A stretch of 64,000 nucleotides of DNA, from assembly GCF_004331955.1 (NCBI RefSeq), contig NZ_CP036532.1, forward strand, positions 1,550,001-1,614,000, in the 5' to 3' direction. The notes under the pieces were generated by a model. It was not told the origin of the DNA, did not search any database, and worked only from the letters and a program-made list of their open reading frames with translations. This DNA comes from Roseitalea porphyridii. Lineage in GTDB: Bacteria; Pseudomonadota; Alphaproteobacteria; Rhizobiales; Rhizobiaceae. This document shows positions 1 through 9,071 of this stretch, one piece after another. Each line of letters opens with the position of its first letter. Position 1 is the first letter of the stretch. The position numbers were made by a program, and so were the translations under genes.

Positions 1-769
1 CTTCGTCGGCCAGGCGATCGAATACGAGGCCCAGCGCCAGATCGCCATTCTCGAGGATGGCGGCACGATCGACCAGGAGACGCGCCTGTTCGATCCGCAG
101 AAGGGCGAGACCCGCTCGATGCGGTCCAAGGAAGAGGCGCACGACTACCGCTACTTCCCCGATCCGGACCTTTTGCCGCTCGAGTTCGACGACGCGTTCA
201 TCGACGAACTGGCGGCCAATCTGCCCGAACTGCCCGACGAAAAGCGCGCCCGCTTCATGGCCGAGGGGCTGACGGCCTATGACGCTTCGGTGCTCGTCTC
301 CGAAAAGGCCATCGCCGACTATTTCGAGAAGCTCGCCGCGGGACGCGAGGCCAAGACCGCGGCGAACTGGGTCATCAACGACCTGCTGGGTGCCTTGAAC
401 AGAACCGGCCAGACCATTGACGAGACTCCGGTTTCTCCCGGCCAGCTCGGCAAGATCATCGATCTGATCCGTGAAGGCACGATCTCCGGCAAGATCGCCA
501 AGGACCTGTTCGAGATCGTCTGGGAAGAGGGCGGCGACCCCGAAGCGATCGTCGACGAGCGCGGCATGAAGCAGGTCACCGACACCGGCGCCATCGAGGC
601 CGAGGTCGACAAGGTGATCGCCGCCAACCCGGACAAGGTCGAGCAGGCCAAGGCCAAGCCCAACCTCGCCGGCTGGTTCGTCGGCCAGGTGATGAAGGCG
701 ACCGGCGGCAAGGCGAACCCGCAGGCGGTCAACGCGCTGGTGCGCGACAAGCTGGGCGTCGATGCGTGA
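1..769 (+). CDS. gatB: Aspartyl/glutamyl-tRNA(Asn/Gln) amidotransferase subunit B, 3' part
   Basis: Only the last ~255 codons are present; the reading frame is open from base 2, so the gene starts upstream of the window. GatB with GatA and GatC converts misacylated Glu-tRNA(Gln) or Asp-tRNA(Asn) to the correct aminoacyl-tRNA in the cytoplasm. The visible part has the conserved segment [20 protein letters not shown] of the GatB catalytic/cradle domain, followed by the helical tail domain (YqeY-like), with the typical [16 protein letters not shown] and C-terminal NALVRDKLG motifs. The stop codon overlaps the next gene by 8 bases, which suggests translational coupling. The recognition is secure; the gene is partial only because of the window edge. 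Confidence 0.97.
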   Translation, partial: FVGQAIEYEAQRQIAILEDGGTIDQETRLFDPQKGETRSMRSKEEAHDYRYFPDPDLLPLEFDDAFIDELAANLPELPDEKRARFMAEGLTAYDASVLVSEKAIADYFEKLAAGREAKTAANWVINDLLGALNRTGQTIDETPVSPGQLGKIIDLIREGTISGKIAKDLFEIVWEEGGDPEAIVDERGMKQVTDTGAIEAEVDKVIAANPDKVEQAKAKPNLAGWFVGQVMKATGGKANPQAVNALVRDKLGVDA

Positions 770-1259
770 GGCGGCCGTCCGCCCGTCCGTTCTGGAGGAT
801 GTGCCGGAGATCATCGCGCTGACCAAGGCGAGCTGGGCGCGCACATACGATCCGATCCTCGGAACGGCCGCCCGGATCGAGGCCTGTGACGCAAAGCACG
901 TGCCGGCCCTTTTCGAGGCCGAGATCGCCGACCCAGATGGCGTCAGCGCCGTCGCCGAATTCGGCGGCCGGATCGTCGGCCATGCCGGCGGCCGGTTGCG
1001 CACCGACGGCACGCTCTACATCGACCGCCTGCACGTTGCCCCTGAAGGGCAGGGGACCGGCCTTGCAACCCTGTTGCTCGATGCGGTGGTCGATCAGGTT
1101 CGCCCGCGCGTCCGTCTGATCGAGCTTCTCGTGCTCAACGGCAACGGTCGCGCCATGGCGTTCTATCGCAAGAACGGCTTCGAGCCGATCGCCGCGCGCG
1201 GACCGGGTCACGGCCTTGGCGGGGTGGGCGACGTCGCGATGCGCCGCAAACCCGCCTGA
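762..1259 (+). CDS. GNAT-family N-acetyltransferase
   Basis: A 165-residue single-domain Gcn5-related N-acetyltransferase. The acetyl-CoA binding motif A reads [20 protein letters not shown], and a typical motif B follows as [14 protein letters not shown] near the C terminus. The ATG lies inside the last codons of gatB, an 8-base overlap. The substrate cannot be read from sequence. The next gene downstream encodes a second, related GNAT protein with the same N-terminal W-x-x-TYD motif, so the two probably arose by tandem duplication. Confidence 0.88.
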   Translation: MREAAVRPSVLEDVPEIIALTKASWARTYDPILGTAARIEACDAKHVPALFEAEIADPDGVSAVAEFGGRIVGHAGGRLRTDGTLYIDRLHVAPEGQGTGLATLLLDAVVDQVRPRVRLIELLVLNGNGRAMAFYRKNGFEPIAARGPGHGLGGVGDVAMRRKPA

Positions 1260-1349
1260 GTTGCGCGATTCCAGCTTCCCCCTTGTCATTTTGCCGCATT
1301 GCGTCAAGGATGCGGCCGATTGACGCCGGAAAGGGCCAAGACAGAAGCG

Positions 1350-1838
1350 ATGTGGATCCGCACTGCGTCCACCGACGATCTCGAAACGATCTCCGCCATG
1401 CTGACCGAGACATGGCACGATACCTACGATCACATCTACGGCCGCGAGAAGGTGGCCGAACTGACCAAGGCCTGGCATTCGGTGCCCGCGCTCAAGCAGC
1501 GCATGAACAAGCCGCGCACAGAATTCATCGTCTGCGACGACGGCGCTGAGATTTCCGGCATGGCCTATGTGAGCCAGGTCGACAACGAGACCTCGATGCT
1601 GCACCAGCTCTACGTGCGCCCCTCGACCCAGGGCCAGGGCATCGGCAAGAAGCTCCTGATCGAGGTCGAGGCCTGCTTCCCCGACGTGCGAAAGATCCGC
1701 CTCGAGGTCGAGGAGGCGAACGATCGCGCCGTGCGCTTCTATGGTGAGAACGGTTTCCGGCAGGTCGGAACGACGCCCGACTGCGGGGTCAAGGGCTCGG
1801 GCATTCCGGCCGTGATCATGGAGAAGGTGATCTGGTAG
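1350..1838 (+). CDS. GNAT-family N-acetyltransferase
   Basis: A 162-residue Gcn5-related acetyltransferase. Motif A is LYVRPSTQGQGIGKKLLIEV and motif B is DRAVRFYGENGFRQVG. An in-frame ATG at 1299 would add 17 residues unlike the family; I chose 1350 because the conserved N terminus (IRTASTDDLETI) begins there. It resembles its upstream neighbour in layout and in the motif WHDTYDHIYG versus [10 protein letters not shown]. Substrate unknown. It converges with the next gene, with only 19 bases between the stop codons. Confidence 0.86.
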   Translation: MWIRTASTDDLETISAMLTETWHDTYDHIYGREKVAELTKAWHSVPALKQRMNKPRTEFIVCDDGAEISGMAYVSQVDNETSMLHQLYVRPSTQGQGIGKKLLIEVEACFPDVRKIRLEVEEANDRAVRFYGENGFRQVGTTPDCGVKGSGIPAVIMEKVIW

Positions 1839-1857
1839 CGCCGCGGCCCCGGCGAGC

Positions 1858-2277
1858 CTACCACTCCATCAGCGCCGTGCCTGCCTGATCGTAGACCTGA
1901 GCCAGCGAGCATTCGATCAGATAGTCGCGCTCGGTGCGGTCGCACATGTGCACCGCGGTCGCCCGCGCGATCGTCTCGGTCGGCAGGCCGCAGACGACTT
2001 CGTGCCAGTGCAGCCCCTCCTGGTGCTGGACGAAGATGTCGATGCTGAACCCGGCCGGCTCGCACCAGTTCGTGCGGATGCAGTCCTCCTCGTAGGCGCC
2101 CGATTCCATGCATTGGGCGACGGCCGCCGCGAAGGCGGCCTCCATGGTCTCGCCGACCGCCACGCCGCTGCCCTGTTCGGGCGCCTGCACGAATGCGATG
2201 CCCTCGGCGTGTACGCTGCCTGCGCCGGCGAACAGGATCGCGCCCGCCATCACCGCTTCGTGAATTCGCCATGCCAT
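1858..2277 (-). CDS. Exported cysteine-rich hypothetical protein
   Basis: A 139-residue protein with a signal peptide (MAWRIHEAVMAGAILFAGAG, cleavage expected near VHA-EG). The mature part starts with IAFVQAPEQGSGVA and has about six cysteines (AQCMES, EDCIRTNWCEP, VVCGLP, HMCDRT, IECSL), which suggests disulfide bonds in the periplasm. The open frame extends upstream to 2676, but the ATG at 2277 is preceded by GGAGGGAC at good spacing and starts the signal peptide. It resembles conserved small exported proteins of rhizobia with no assigned role (DUF4189-like cysteine spacing at best). Function unknown. Confidence 0.7.
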   Translation of the reverse strand: MAWRIHEAVMAGAILFAGAGSVHAEGIAFVQAPEQGSGVAVGETMEAAFAAAVAQCMESGAYEEDCIRTNWCEPAGFSIDIFVQHQEGLHWHEVVCGLPTETIARATAVHMCDRTERDYLIECSLAQVYDQAGTALMEW

Positions 2278-2370
2278 GGCCGTCCCTCCATTGTGACCGT
2301 GTTCCGATGGGCAGCGGCGGCATCGGGGTCTATGCTGATCGACGATCGCAGCCGCCCGGGACACGATACC

Positions 2371-2862
2371 ATGACCCGCTTTCTCGTCATCGCCATTCCC
2401 GTGTTTCTGATCGGCTTCGTCAGCGGCGGGGCGGCGTGGTACCTGTTCTCGCCGCTCTTCATCGATGACGTCGTCTCCGAGGACCTGCCGGCCGGACTGG
2501 TCGTCACCGAGGTCGCACGCGGCGCCTTTCGCGATGCCGACCGTGCCCACCGCGGGCAGGGCACGGTGCAGCTGCTCGAGACCGGCGCGGGCGCGCATCT
2601 GCTGCGCTTCACCGATTTCGAGGTCACCAACGGTCCCGACCTCGAAGTGTGGCTGGTCGAGACGCCCGATCCGCAATCTTCGGCCGACGTGACCGCCAGC
2701 CGGTGGCTCTCACTCGGCCAGCTCAAGGGCAATGTCGGCGACCAGACCTATGTCGTTCCGGAGGGAACCGATCTCGCCGCGTTCGGTTCTGTCGTCATCT
2801 GGTGCGAGCAGTTCTCCGTCCTGTTCTCGCCGGCGACCCTCACACGGACGGCCGGACAATGA
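2371..2862 (+). CDS. Membrane-anchored DM13 domain protein
   Basis: A 163-residue protein with an N-terminal membrane anchor (residues ~4-26, FLVIAIPVFLIGFVSGGAAW) and a DM13 domain over residues ~55-160. Diagnostic pieces are VTNGPDLEVWLV, the SLGQLKGNVGDQTYVVP stretch and the end VVIWCEQFSVLFSPATL with the conserved cysteine. DM13 domains are thought to take part in periplasmic or extracellular redox or adhesion roles; the actual role here is unknown. The open frame runs upstream, but ATG 2371 sits directly before the hydrophobic anchor. Its stop lies 4 bases from the next start. Confidence 0.82.
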   Translation: MTRFLVIAIPVFLIGFVSGGAAWYLFSPLFIDDVVSEDLPAGLVVTEVARGAFRDADRAHRGQGTVQLLETGAGAHLLRFTDFEVTNGPDLEVWLVETPDPQSSADVTASRWLSLGQLKGNVGDQTYVVPEGTDLAAFGSVVIWCEQFSVLFSPATLTRTAGQ

Positions 2863-2866
2863 GACC

Positions 2867-3247
2867 ATGATCGACACGACGATCCGCAATCCGGGCAATG
2901 AGGCCCACCGCGCCCGCATCAAGCCCGTCGGCCGCCTGCTGCGAGTGCATCGCGGCGACACCGTGCTGGCCGAGAGCCGTCGCGCCGTCCGTCTGATGGA
3001 GACCGGCCGCGACCTCTACGACCCGGTCATCTACGTGCCCGAGGCGGATCTGGTGGCCGCGCTGACGCCCGTCGGGGGCAAGTCGACCCATTGTCCGCTG
3101 AAAGGCGACGCCTCCTATCTGGCGTTCGACGGCACCGAGATCGCCTGGACCTACGACCGCCCGCTCGAGGGATCGCGCATGCTCAGGGGCCTTGTCGCCT
3201 TCGACGCCGAAAAGGTCGTCATCGAAGAGATCGGAGCGGACGCCTAG
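2867..3247 (+). CDS. DUF427 domain protein
   Basis: A 126-residue cytoplasmic protein of the DUF427 family. The family pattern is visible: LRVHRGDTVLAESRRAVRLM, the YVPEADL segment, STHCPLKGDASYLAF with the conserved C-P-x-K-G core, and AWTYDRPLE near the end. The family has a small beta-sandwich fold and no established activity. The start at 2867 is just after the DM13 gene stop (2862), so both are probably co-transcribed. Confidence 0.85.
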   Translation: MIDTTIRNPGNEAHRARIKPVGRLLRVHRGDTVLAESRRAVRLMETGRDLYDPVIYVPEADLVAALTPVGGKSTHCPLKGDASYLAFDGTEIAWTYDRPLEGSRMLRGLVAFDAEKVVIEEIGADA

Positions 3248-3316
3248 GCCCTCGTCCCCCTTGCATTGGCCCGGGCGCACGGTCATAAGCGGCCCATCAC
3301 CGATTGGGCGGACCCG

Positions 3317-3715
3317 ATGAAGACCTTCCTCACTCAGTTCTTTACATGGTGGAACGGCCAGACGCTCGGAACGCGCTACTTCACCTGGCGTTACGGCAAG
3401 CGCGTCGGCGAGGACGAGTTCGGCAATGTCTATTATCAGGGCGGCACCGACGCCGACGGCGCCACGCGCCGCTGGGTCATCTACAACGGCTATGCCGAGG
3501 CCTCGATGGTTCCGCCCGGCTGGAGCGGCTGGCTTCAGCACCGGTTCGACACGCCGCCGAGCGAGGAGGATTACACCCCGCGCGAGTGGCAGAAGCCGCA
3601 TCTGCCCAACCTGACGGGCACCTCGGCCGCCTATCGCCCGAAAGGGTCGATGTACAATCCCGAGAAGCGTCCGGTCGCCGACGGCGACTACGACGCCTGG
3701 ACCCCGGGCGGCTGA
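3317..3715 (+). CDS. NADH:ubiquinone oxidoreductase accessory subunit, NDUFA12/B17.2 family
   Basis: A 132-residue protein homologous to the eukaryotic complex I accessory subunit NDUFA12, a supernumerary subunit that alphaproteobacteria share with mitochondria. Family motifs: the N-terminal FFTWWNGQTLGTRYFTWRYG, DEFGNVYYQ, RRWVIYNG, the EASMVPPGWSGWLQHRFD stretch and the C-terminal ending YDAWTPGG. It acts in assembly or stability of membrane-bound complex I. In many Hyphomicrobiales this gene stands near a DUF2155 gene and aat, as here. Confidence 0.95.
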   Translation: MKTFLTQFFTWWNGQTLGTRYFTWRYGKRVGEDEFGNVYYQGGTDADGATRRWVIYNGYAEASMVPPGWSGWLQHRFDTPPSEEDYTPREWQKPHLPNLTGTSAAYRPKGSMYNPEKRPVADGDYDAWTPGG

Positions 3716-3725
3716 TCGGCGCCAG

Positions 3726-4484
3726 GTGTTCTTCGGCGAAGCCCGCATTCCGGACGGCGTCCGCGTTTACGCCATCGGCGATGTCCATGGTTATGCCGGC
3801 CTGCTCGCATCGCTGTTCGCGCAGATCGACGCGGAGCTCGCCGACGATCCGCCGAAGGATTACCGCATCGTCACGCTGGGCGATTATTGCGATCGCGGGC
3901 CCGACAGCCGGGCCGTGCTCGATGCGCTGATCGCCCGCCGCGCCGCCGATCCGCGCCTTGTCTGCCTTAAGGGCAATCACGACGACTGGATGATACGGAT
4001 GCTGACCGAGCCGGACCGTGTCGGTCCCGAATGGCTCACCTGGGGTGGTCGCGAGACGCTGGCCTCCTACGGGGTGGGCACGCCCGAGGCGATCCCGGTC
4101 GAGGGGCTGGCGCCGCTTGCCCGGCAGTTCGGCGCCGCGCTTCCGGACGAGCATCACAGCTTCGTCGAAGACCTTCCGCTGATGCATGTCGAGGGCGACT
4201 ATTGCTTCGTCCATGCCGGGCTTCGCCCGCATGTCGCACTTGGTGACCAGCGCATGGAGGACCTGATCTGGATTCGCGAGCCCTTTCTTTCGCACGCCGG
4301 CTCGTTCGGGAAGGTCGCCGTGCACGGACACACGATCCACGAGCGCCCCACAGTGCTTCCAAACCGGGTCGCCGTCGACACCGGAGTCTACCGGTCCGGC
4401 CTGCTGACCGCGGCCGTGCTCGAAGCGGACCGTTGCCGGTTCATCTGCGCACATCCGGGCGGAATTGCCCTGATCGCCCCATGA
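3726..4484 (+). CDS. Metallophosphatase, PPP/calcineurin-like serine/threonine phosphatase family
   Basis: A 252-residue protein with the full metal-site motif set of the PPP-type phosphoesterases: GDVHG (residues ~18-22), GDYCDRG, GNHD, FVHAG and HGHT. These residues bind two metal ions and catalyse phosphoester hydrolysis. The start is a GTG, 10 bases after the preceding stop. The family includes protein phosphatases and diadenosine tetraphosphatase-like enzymes, so the substrate is open. Confidence 0.9.
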   Translation: MFFGEARIPDGVRVYAIGDVHGYAGLLASLFAQIDAELADDPPKDYRIVTLGDYCDRGPDSRAVLDALIARRAADPRLVCLKGNHDDWMIRMLTEPDRVGPEWLTWGGRETLASYGVGTPEAIPVEGLAPLARQFGAALPDEHHSFVEDLPLMHVEGDYCFVHAGLRPHVALGDQRMEDLIWIREPFLSHAGSFGKVAVHGHTIHERPTVLPNRVAVDTGVYRSGLLTAAVLEADRCRFICAHPGGIALIAP

Positions 4485-4548
4485 TTTGACCACAAGCGCC
4501 GACTATCGCACCCCCACCCACAAGCGGAAAATGGCATAACGTGCACCC

Positions 4549-4962
4549 ATGAAGCCGATTCGCACTCTTCTGGCCGGAAGCCTGATCGCCGTCGCCGCCG
4601 CGATCGCACCGGCCGTCGCCCAGGAAGCGGCCAAGACGCCCAATCCGGTGGCCGAATTCTCCGGCATCGACAAGATCACCGGCCGGATCATCACCTTCGA
4701 CGTCTATATCGACGAGACCGTGCAGTTCGGCGCGCTGCAGATCACGCCGCGCGTGTGCTACTCGCGCCAACAGAACGCCCCGCCCGGCTCGTCCACCTTC
4801 GTCGAGGTCGACGAGATCACCCTCGACCGCAAGATCCGGCGCATCTTCACCGGCTGGATGTTCGCCGACAGTCCCGGCCTGAACGCGATCGAACATGCCG
4901 TCTATGACGTCTGGCTGAAGAGCTGCAAGCCGGACTCCGAAGTGCCCGCGCCGCAGAGCTGA
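4549..4962 (+). CDS. Exported DUF2155 protein
   Basis: A 137-residue protein with a signal peptide (MKPIRTLLAGSLIAVAAAIA, cleavage after AVA-Q). The mature part matches DUF2155: GIDKITGRIITFDVYIDETV, FGALQITPRVCYSR, FTGWMFADSPGLNAIEHAVY and VWLKSCK, with two conserved cysteines that could form a disulfide. Function is unknown, but the gene is conserved beside the NDUFA12-like gene and aat in rhizobia. The ATG at 4549 fits the signal peptide. Confidence 0.88.
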   Translation: MKPIRTLLAGSLIAVAAAIAPAVAQEAAKTPNPVAEFSGIDKITGRIITFDVYIDETVQFGALQITPRVCYSRQQNAPPGSSTFVEVDEITLDRKIRRIFTGWMFADSPGLNAIEHAVYDVWLKSCKPDSEVPAPQS

Positions 4963-5026
4963 TAGCCCGCCGTCCTCTTCCATGTTAGGCTCCCTCCGAC
5001 GGACAAAGGAACGGGGGAGGGGTGCC

Positions 5027-5929
5027 ATGCGCGCGTTCATTGTCTTGCTGTCGGCTGCGATGATTGCGGCCGCCGTGCCGGCCGATGCGGCCGAGATCGA
5101 CGATCATCCGCTCATCAGCCGCTATCCGGGCTCCGAGCCGACCCGCCGGGAGGGCAGCGAGTTCGAGACCTATCCGCTGATCGTCGGCGTGAAGCCGGAC
5201 AGCCTGGAATTCGACAGCATTGAGCTCGAGGGCACGTTCACGCGGATCAACTACGAGAACCCGCCCGACCGCTCGGCGCTGGAGATCCTGACCAATTACG
5301 AGCAGGCGATCGCCGGCGCGGGCGGCGAGATAATCTACAAATGCGTCGAGGCCGAATGCGGCCCGTCCTTCGCGGGAAGCCGCTGGGGGCGCTTCAACGG
5401 CTCGATCCACCTGCCGGGCGTCGGCGGCTACGTGGCGGGCAAGGTCGCCACCGTGCAGGGCCCGGTCTACATCGCCATCGGCGTCGCCGAGCGGCGCCAC
5501 CAGATCGCGCTCCTTGAGGCCGGCGAGATGGAGACCGGCCTGGTCGAGGTCGATCCGGACGCGCTCGGCGACGAACTCGACCGGCTCGGCCATGTGGCGA
5601 TCCCCGGTGTCTTCTTCGACGTCGGCAAGGCGACTCTGACAGCCGAGTCCGATGTCGCCCTTCAGGCGATGGCGACGATCCTCGACGCGCGGCCGGAGAT
5701 GCGCGTCTGGGTGGTCGGACACACCGACTGGACCGGCGATTTCGGGCTCAACATGCGCCTGTCCGACGAGCGGGCCAAGGCGGTCGTCGCGGCGCTGACG
5801 GGCCGTTTCGGCGTCGACGCGACCCGCCTTCAGGGGCACGGGGTCGGGCCACTCGCGCCGACCGCCTCCAACGCCGGCGATCCGGGCCGTCAGGCAAACC
5901 GCCGGGTCGAGCTGGTCATCGCACCCTGA
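5027..5929 (+). CDS. OmpA family outer-membrane/periplasmic protein with DUF4892-like N-terminal domain
   Basis: A 300-residue protein: signal peptide (residues 1-22, ending in ADA-AE), then a region resembling DUF4892 (HPLISRYPGSEP, YENPPDRSALEILTNYEQAI, IYKCVEAECG), then an OmpA C-terminal domain from ~200 with GVFFDVGKATLTAESD, VVGHTDWTGDFGLNMRLSDE and the closing NRRVELVI. The OmpA domain binds peptidoglycan through the conserved D and R residues. I chose ATG 5027 because GGGGGAGG precedes it and the signal peptide begins there; an ATG at 4982 would spoil the signal. Confidence 0.88.
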   Translation: MRAFIVLLSAAMIAAAVPADAAEIDDHPLISRYPGSEPTRREGSEFETYPLIVGVKPDSLEFDSIELEGTFTRINYENPPDRSALEILTNYEQAIAGAGGEIIYKCVEAECGPSFAGSRWGRFNGSIHLPGVGGYVAGKVATVQGPVYIAIGVAERRHQIALLEAGEMETGLVEVDPDALGDELDRLGHVAIPGVFFDVGKATLTAESDVALQAMATILDARPEMRVWVVGHTDWTGDFGLNMRLSDERAKAVVAALTGRFGVDATRLQGHGVGPLAPTASNAGDPGRQANRRVELVIAP

Positions 5930-5944
5930 ACGCGCCCGGGCGGC

Positions 5945-6565
5945 TCAGTCGAACACCGCTTCGCCGATCAGCGCCTCGGCGAGCATCCCCTCATAGTCCG
6001 CCCGCGGCACGTCGATGGCGCCGAAGCGCTTGAGGTGCTCGGTCGTGAACTGGGTGTCGAGCAGCACGAAGCCGCGCTGCCTCAGCCGCTCGACCAGATG
6101 GACCAGGCAGACCTTGGAGGCGTCGGGGCGGCGCGAGAACATGCTTTCGCCGAAGAAGGCCCGCCCCAGCGTGACGCCGTAGAGCCCGCCGACGAGTTGG
6201 TCGTCGTCCCACGCCTCGACCGAATGGGCATGCCCGAGCCGGTGCAGATCGGTGTAGAGTTCGAGAATGGTGCGGTTGATCCACGTCTTCTGGCGTCCCG
6301 GCGCCGGTTCGGCGCAGGCGCGGATGACTGGCCCGAAGGCCGCATTGAAGGTGATCTGGTAGCGCTGCTGCCGGACCGCCTTGGCAAGGCTCTTCGGGAC
6401 ATGGAATGCATCGAGCGGGATGATCCCGCGCATCTCCGGCTCGACCCAGTAGAGCGTCGGGTCGTGCGCGTCCTCGGCCATCGGAAACAAGCCGACAGAA
6501 TAGGCCTTCAGGAGCACCTGTGGCGTGATGCGGCCGTCGCCGCCCTTGCCGTCACGGTTGGCCAT
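5945..6565 (-). CDS. aat: Leucyl/phenylalanyl-tRNA--protein transferase
   Basis: A 206-residue enzyme that adds Leu or Phe to proteins with N-terminal Arg or Lys, marking them for ClpS/ClpAP degradation. Signature segments are [66 protein letters not shown] and [15 protein letters not shown]. The frame extends to a GTG at 6586, but ATG 6565 has AGGA at 5-base spacing. It is the last gene of the leftward accC-accB neighbourhood, 35 bases downstream of accC. Confidence 0.95.
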   Translation of the reverse strand: MANRDGKGGDGRITPQVLLKAYSVGLFPMAEDAHDPTLYWVEPEMRGIIPLDAFHVPKSLAKAVRQQRYQITFNAAFGPVIRACAEPAPGRQKTWINRTILELYTDLHRLGHAHSVEAWDDDQLVGGLYGVTLGRAFFGESMFSRRPDASKVCLVHLVERLRQRGFVLLDTQFTTEHLKRFGAIDVPRADYEGMLAEALIGEAVFD

Positions 6566-6600
6566 GTGATCCTGCCGCCCGGCCACGCACCGGTCGCGCT

Positions 6601-7953
6601 CTACCGCTCGTCCTTGTGCGCGGCGAGGTACTTCTCGAGCCAGTGGATGTCGTAGTCGCCATTGGCGATGTCCGGGTTCTCGACCAGGTCCAGAAACAGT
6701 GGCAGCGTCGACGAGATGCCGTCAATGACGAACTCGCCGAGCGCCCGCCGCAGCCGCATCATGCATTCGACGCGGTTGCGGCCGTGCACGATCAGCTTGC
6801 CGATCAGGCTGTCATAGTAGGGCGGGATCGAATAGCCCGCATAGACGCCCGAATCGACTCGAACGCCAAGCCCTCCGGGCGTGTGGTAGTGGGTGATCAC
6901 GCCGGGCGAGGGCATGAAGGTGCGCGGGTCCTCGGCGTTGATCCGGCACTCGATCGCGTGCCCGTTGAAGACGATCTGCTCCTGGGTGGCGGAAAGGCCG
7001 GCGCCGGAGGCGACGCGCATCTGCTCGTGCACCAGATCGATCCCGGTGATCGCCTCGGTGACCGGATGCTCGACCTGCAGGCGCGTGTTCATCTCGATGA
7101 AGTAGAACGCGCCGTCCTCGTACAGGAACTCGATCGTGCCGGCGCCGCGATAGCCCATCTCGGCCACCGCGTTGGCGCAGATCATGCCGATCCGCTCGCG
7201 TTCGGCGTCATTGAGCGCCGGAGAGGTCGCTTCCTCCCACACCTTCTGGTGGCGGCGCTGCAGCGAACAGTCCCGTTCGCCCAGATGGATGCCCTTGCCC
7301 CGGCCGTCGCCGACCACCTGCACCTCGATGTGACGCGGCTTGTCGAGAAACTTCTCGATGTAGACCGCATCGTTGCCGAACGCCGCGCCCGCTTCGGTCC
7401 GGGCCGTGTCGAGCGCGACCGAAAGGTCGGCCTCCGAACGCGCCACCTTCATGCCGCGTCCGCCGCCGCCGGCCGCCGCCTTGATGATCACCGGATAGCC
7501 GATCTCGGCGGCGATGCGCTTGGCTTCGACCGGGTCGGTGACCCCGCCATCGGAGCCGGGCACGACAGGGATGCCGAACTTGGCGGCGGTGCGCTTGGCC
7601 TCGATCTTGTCGCCCATGATCGAGATGTGGTGCGCGGTCGGGCCGATGAAATTGATATTGTGGGCTTCCAGGATCTCGGCGAACTTGGCGTTCTCGGACA
7701 GGAAGCCGTAGCCGGGATGGACGGCGTCCGCGCCGGTGATCTCGCAGGCGGCGACGATCTGATGGATGTTCAGATAGCTGTCGCGCGAGGGCGGCGGGCC
7801 GATGCACACACTCTCATCGGCAAGGCGGACATGCATCGCCTCGTCGTCGGCGGTCGAATGGACCGCGACGGTGGCGATGCCCAGTTCCTTGCAGGCGCGC
7901 AGGATGCGAAGCGCGATCTCTCCGCGATTGGCGATCAGGACCTTGTTGAACAT
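6601..7953 (-). CDS. accC: Acetyl-CoA carboxylase, biotin carboxylase subunit
   Basis: A 450-residue biotin carboxylase of normal length. It carboxylates the biotin on AccB using ATP and bicarbonate, the first half-reaction of malonyl-CoA synthesis. Visible: N-terminal [20 protein letters not shown], the ATP-grasp glycine loop [12 protein letters not shown], the catalytic [14 protein letters not shown], and the C-terminal domain starting with [13 protein letters not shown]. It follows accB by 16 bases in one transcription unit. Confidence 0.98.
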   Translation of the reverse strand: MFNKVLIANRGEIALRILRACKELGIATVAVHSTADDEAMHVRLADESVCIGPPPSRDSYLNIHQIVAACEITGADAVHPGYGFLSENAKFAEILEAHNINFIGPTAHHISIMGDKIEAKRTAAKFGIPVVPGSDGGVTDPVEAKRIAAEIGYPVIIKAAAGGGGRGMKVARSEADLSVALDTARTEAGAAFGNDAVYIEKFLDKPRHIEVQVVGDGRGKGIHLGERDCSLQRRHQKVWEEATSPALNDAERERIGMICANAVAEMGYRGAGTIEFLYEDGAFYFIEMNTRLQVEHPVTEAITGIDLVHEQMRVASGAGLSATQEQIVFNGHAIECRINAEDPRTFMPSPGVITHYHTPGGLGVRVDSGVYAGYSIPPYYDSLIGKLIVHGRNRVECMMRLRRALGEFVIDGISSTLPLFLDLVENPDIANGDYDIHWLEKYLAAHKDER

Positions 7954-7969
7954 GAGGTCGGTCCCGCGC

Positions 7970-8452
7970 CTAGGCGATGACCAGAAGCGGCTGGCCGAAC
8001 TCGACCGGCTCGCCGTCTTCGATCAGGATTTCGGTCACCGTGCCCGACCGGGGCGCGGCGATCTGGTTCATCACCTTCATCGCCTCGATGATCACCAGCG
8101 TCTCGCCTTCGGTGACGCTGGCGCCCACTGCGATGAACGGTTCGGCGCCCGGCGCGGGCGCCAGATAGGCGGTGCCGACCATCGGCGCGGGAACGGCGTT
8201 GGAGCGATCTTCGGATGCTGCGGCCGGTGCGGACGCTTCGGCCGCTTGAGCGGCGGGAGCCGCAGGTGCCGGCGCCGGCTGGGCGGGCATTTGCGGGGCG
8301 GCATGGCCGATGAAGTGCTGCGAGATCTCGCGGCTGACGCGCACGCGCATCTCGCCCTGCTCGACTTCGATCTCGGTCAGGTCGGTTTCGTTGAGGATTT
8401 GCGCCAGATCGCTGACCAGTTTCGTGTCGAACGTCTTCTTGTTGTCAGACAT
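7970..8452 (-). CDS. accB: Acetyl-CoA carboxylase biotin carboxyl carrier protein
   Basis: A 160-residue BCCP. The N terminus ([20 protein letters not shown]) is the usual docking helix, an Ala/Pro-rich linker spans residues ~50-85, and the biotinyl domain follows with the motif EAMKVMNQI, where Lys126 is the biotin attachment site. It carries the carboxyl group between AccC and the carboxyltransferase. It lies between aroQ and accC, as in many alphaproteobacteria. Confidence 0.97.
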   Translation of the reverse strand: MSDNKKTFDTKLVSDLAQILNETDLTEIEVEQGEMRVRVSREISQHFIGHAAPQMPAQPAPAPAAPAAQAAEASAPAAASEDRSNAVPAPMVGTAYLAPAPGAEPFIAVGASVTEGETLVIIEAMKVMNQIAAPRSGTVTEILIEDGEPVEFGQPLLVIA

Positions 8453-8502
8453 TATCGTCCTCGTTTTGCCCCCGGCCGCCCGCCCGCGCGGCCATGGTCT
8501 GG

Positions 8503-8946
8503 TTAAGCCGCGTCGGCCTCGACCGCAAGGGCACGCAGCGCGAGCAGGTAGCCGGTCGTGCCCATGCCGCAGATGACGCCCTGGCAGACCGGGGCGATCA
8601 TCGAACGGTGGCGAAAGCGCTCGCGCGCGTGGATGTTGGAGATGTGCACCTCGATGGCGTGCGCGTTCGAGCCGGCGATCGCATCGCGCATGGCGATCGA
8701 GGTGTGACCGTAGGCGCCCGGATTGATGACGATCGCATGCCCGGCGAGCCCCGCCGCCTGGATGCGGTCGACCAGTTCGCCTTCATGGTTGGACTGGAAG
8801 TGCGTGACCTCGAGGCCGAGCTCGGCGCCGAGCCGTTCGCAGGCGGCGTTGACGTCGTCGAGCGTCTGGTCGCCATAGACGTCCGGCTCCCGCTTGCCCA
8901 AAAGGTTCAGGTTCGGTCCGTGCAGAATGAGTACGTGCTTGCCCAT
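8503..8946 (-). CDS. aroQ: 3-dehydroquinate dehydratase, type II
   Basis: A 147-residue type II dehydroquinase of the shikimate pathway. Motifs: [53 protein letters not shown] (catalytic Tyr of the lid is in the N-terminal region of the family) and [14 protein letters not shown]. The frame begins with an ATG at 8973, but ATG 8946 gives the normal family N terminus ([12 protein letters not shown]). The start is therefore uncertain by nine residues. Confidence 0.95.
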   Translation of the reverse strand: MGKHVLILHGPNLNLLGKREPDVYGDQTLDDVNAACERLGAELGLEVTHFQSNHEGELVDRIQAAGLAGHAIVINPGAYGHTSIAMRDAIAGSNAHAIEVHISNIHARERFRHRSMIAPVCQGVICGMGTTGYLLALRALAVEADAA

Positions 8947-9071
8947 GGCGCATATGGCCTCGTCTCGCGTCATGCCTGACTAGTCGTCGCGCGGTGCGTC
9001 GACAAGCCCGGCCTTCGCGGCACGGGTCCGGCGAGCGGCGAAAACCACATCATTTCCCGGGGCGCGGCCGC

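Noticed and set aside
6616-7980. 454-codon plus-strand frame opposite accC
   Set aside because: Antisense to a certain accC and of similar length only because of codon composition.
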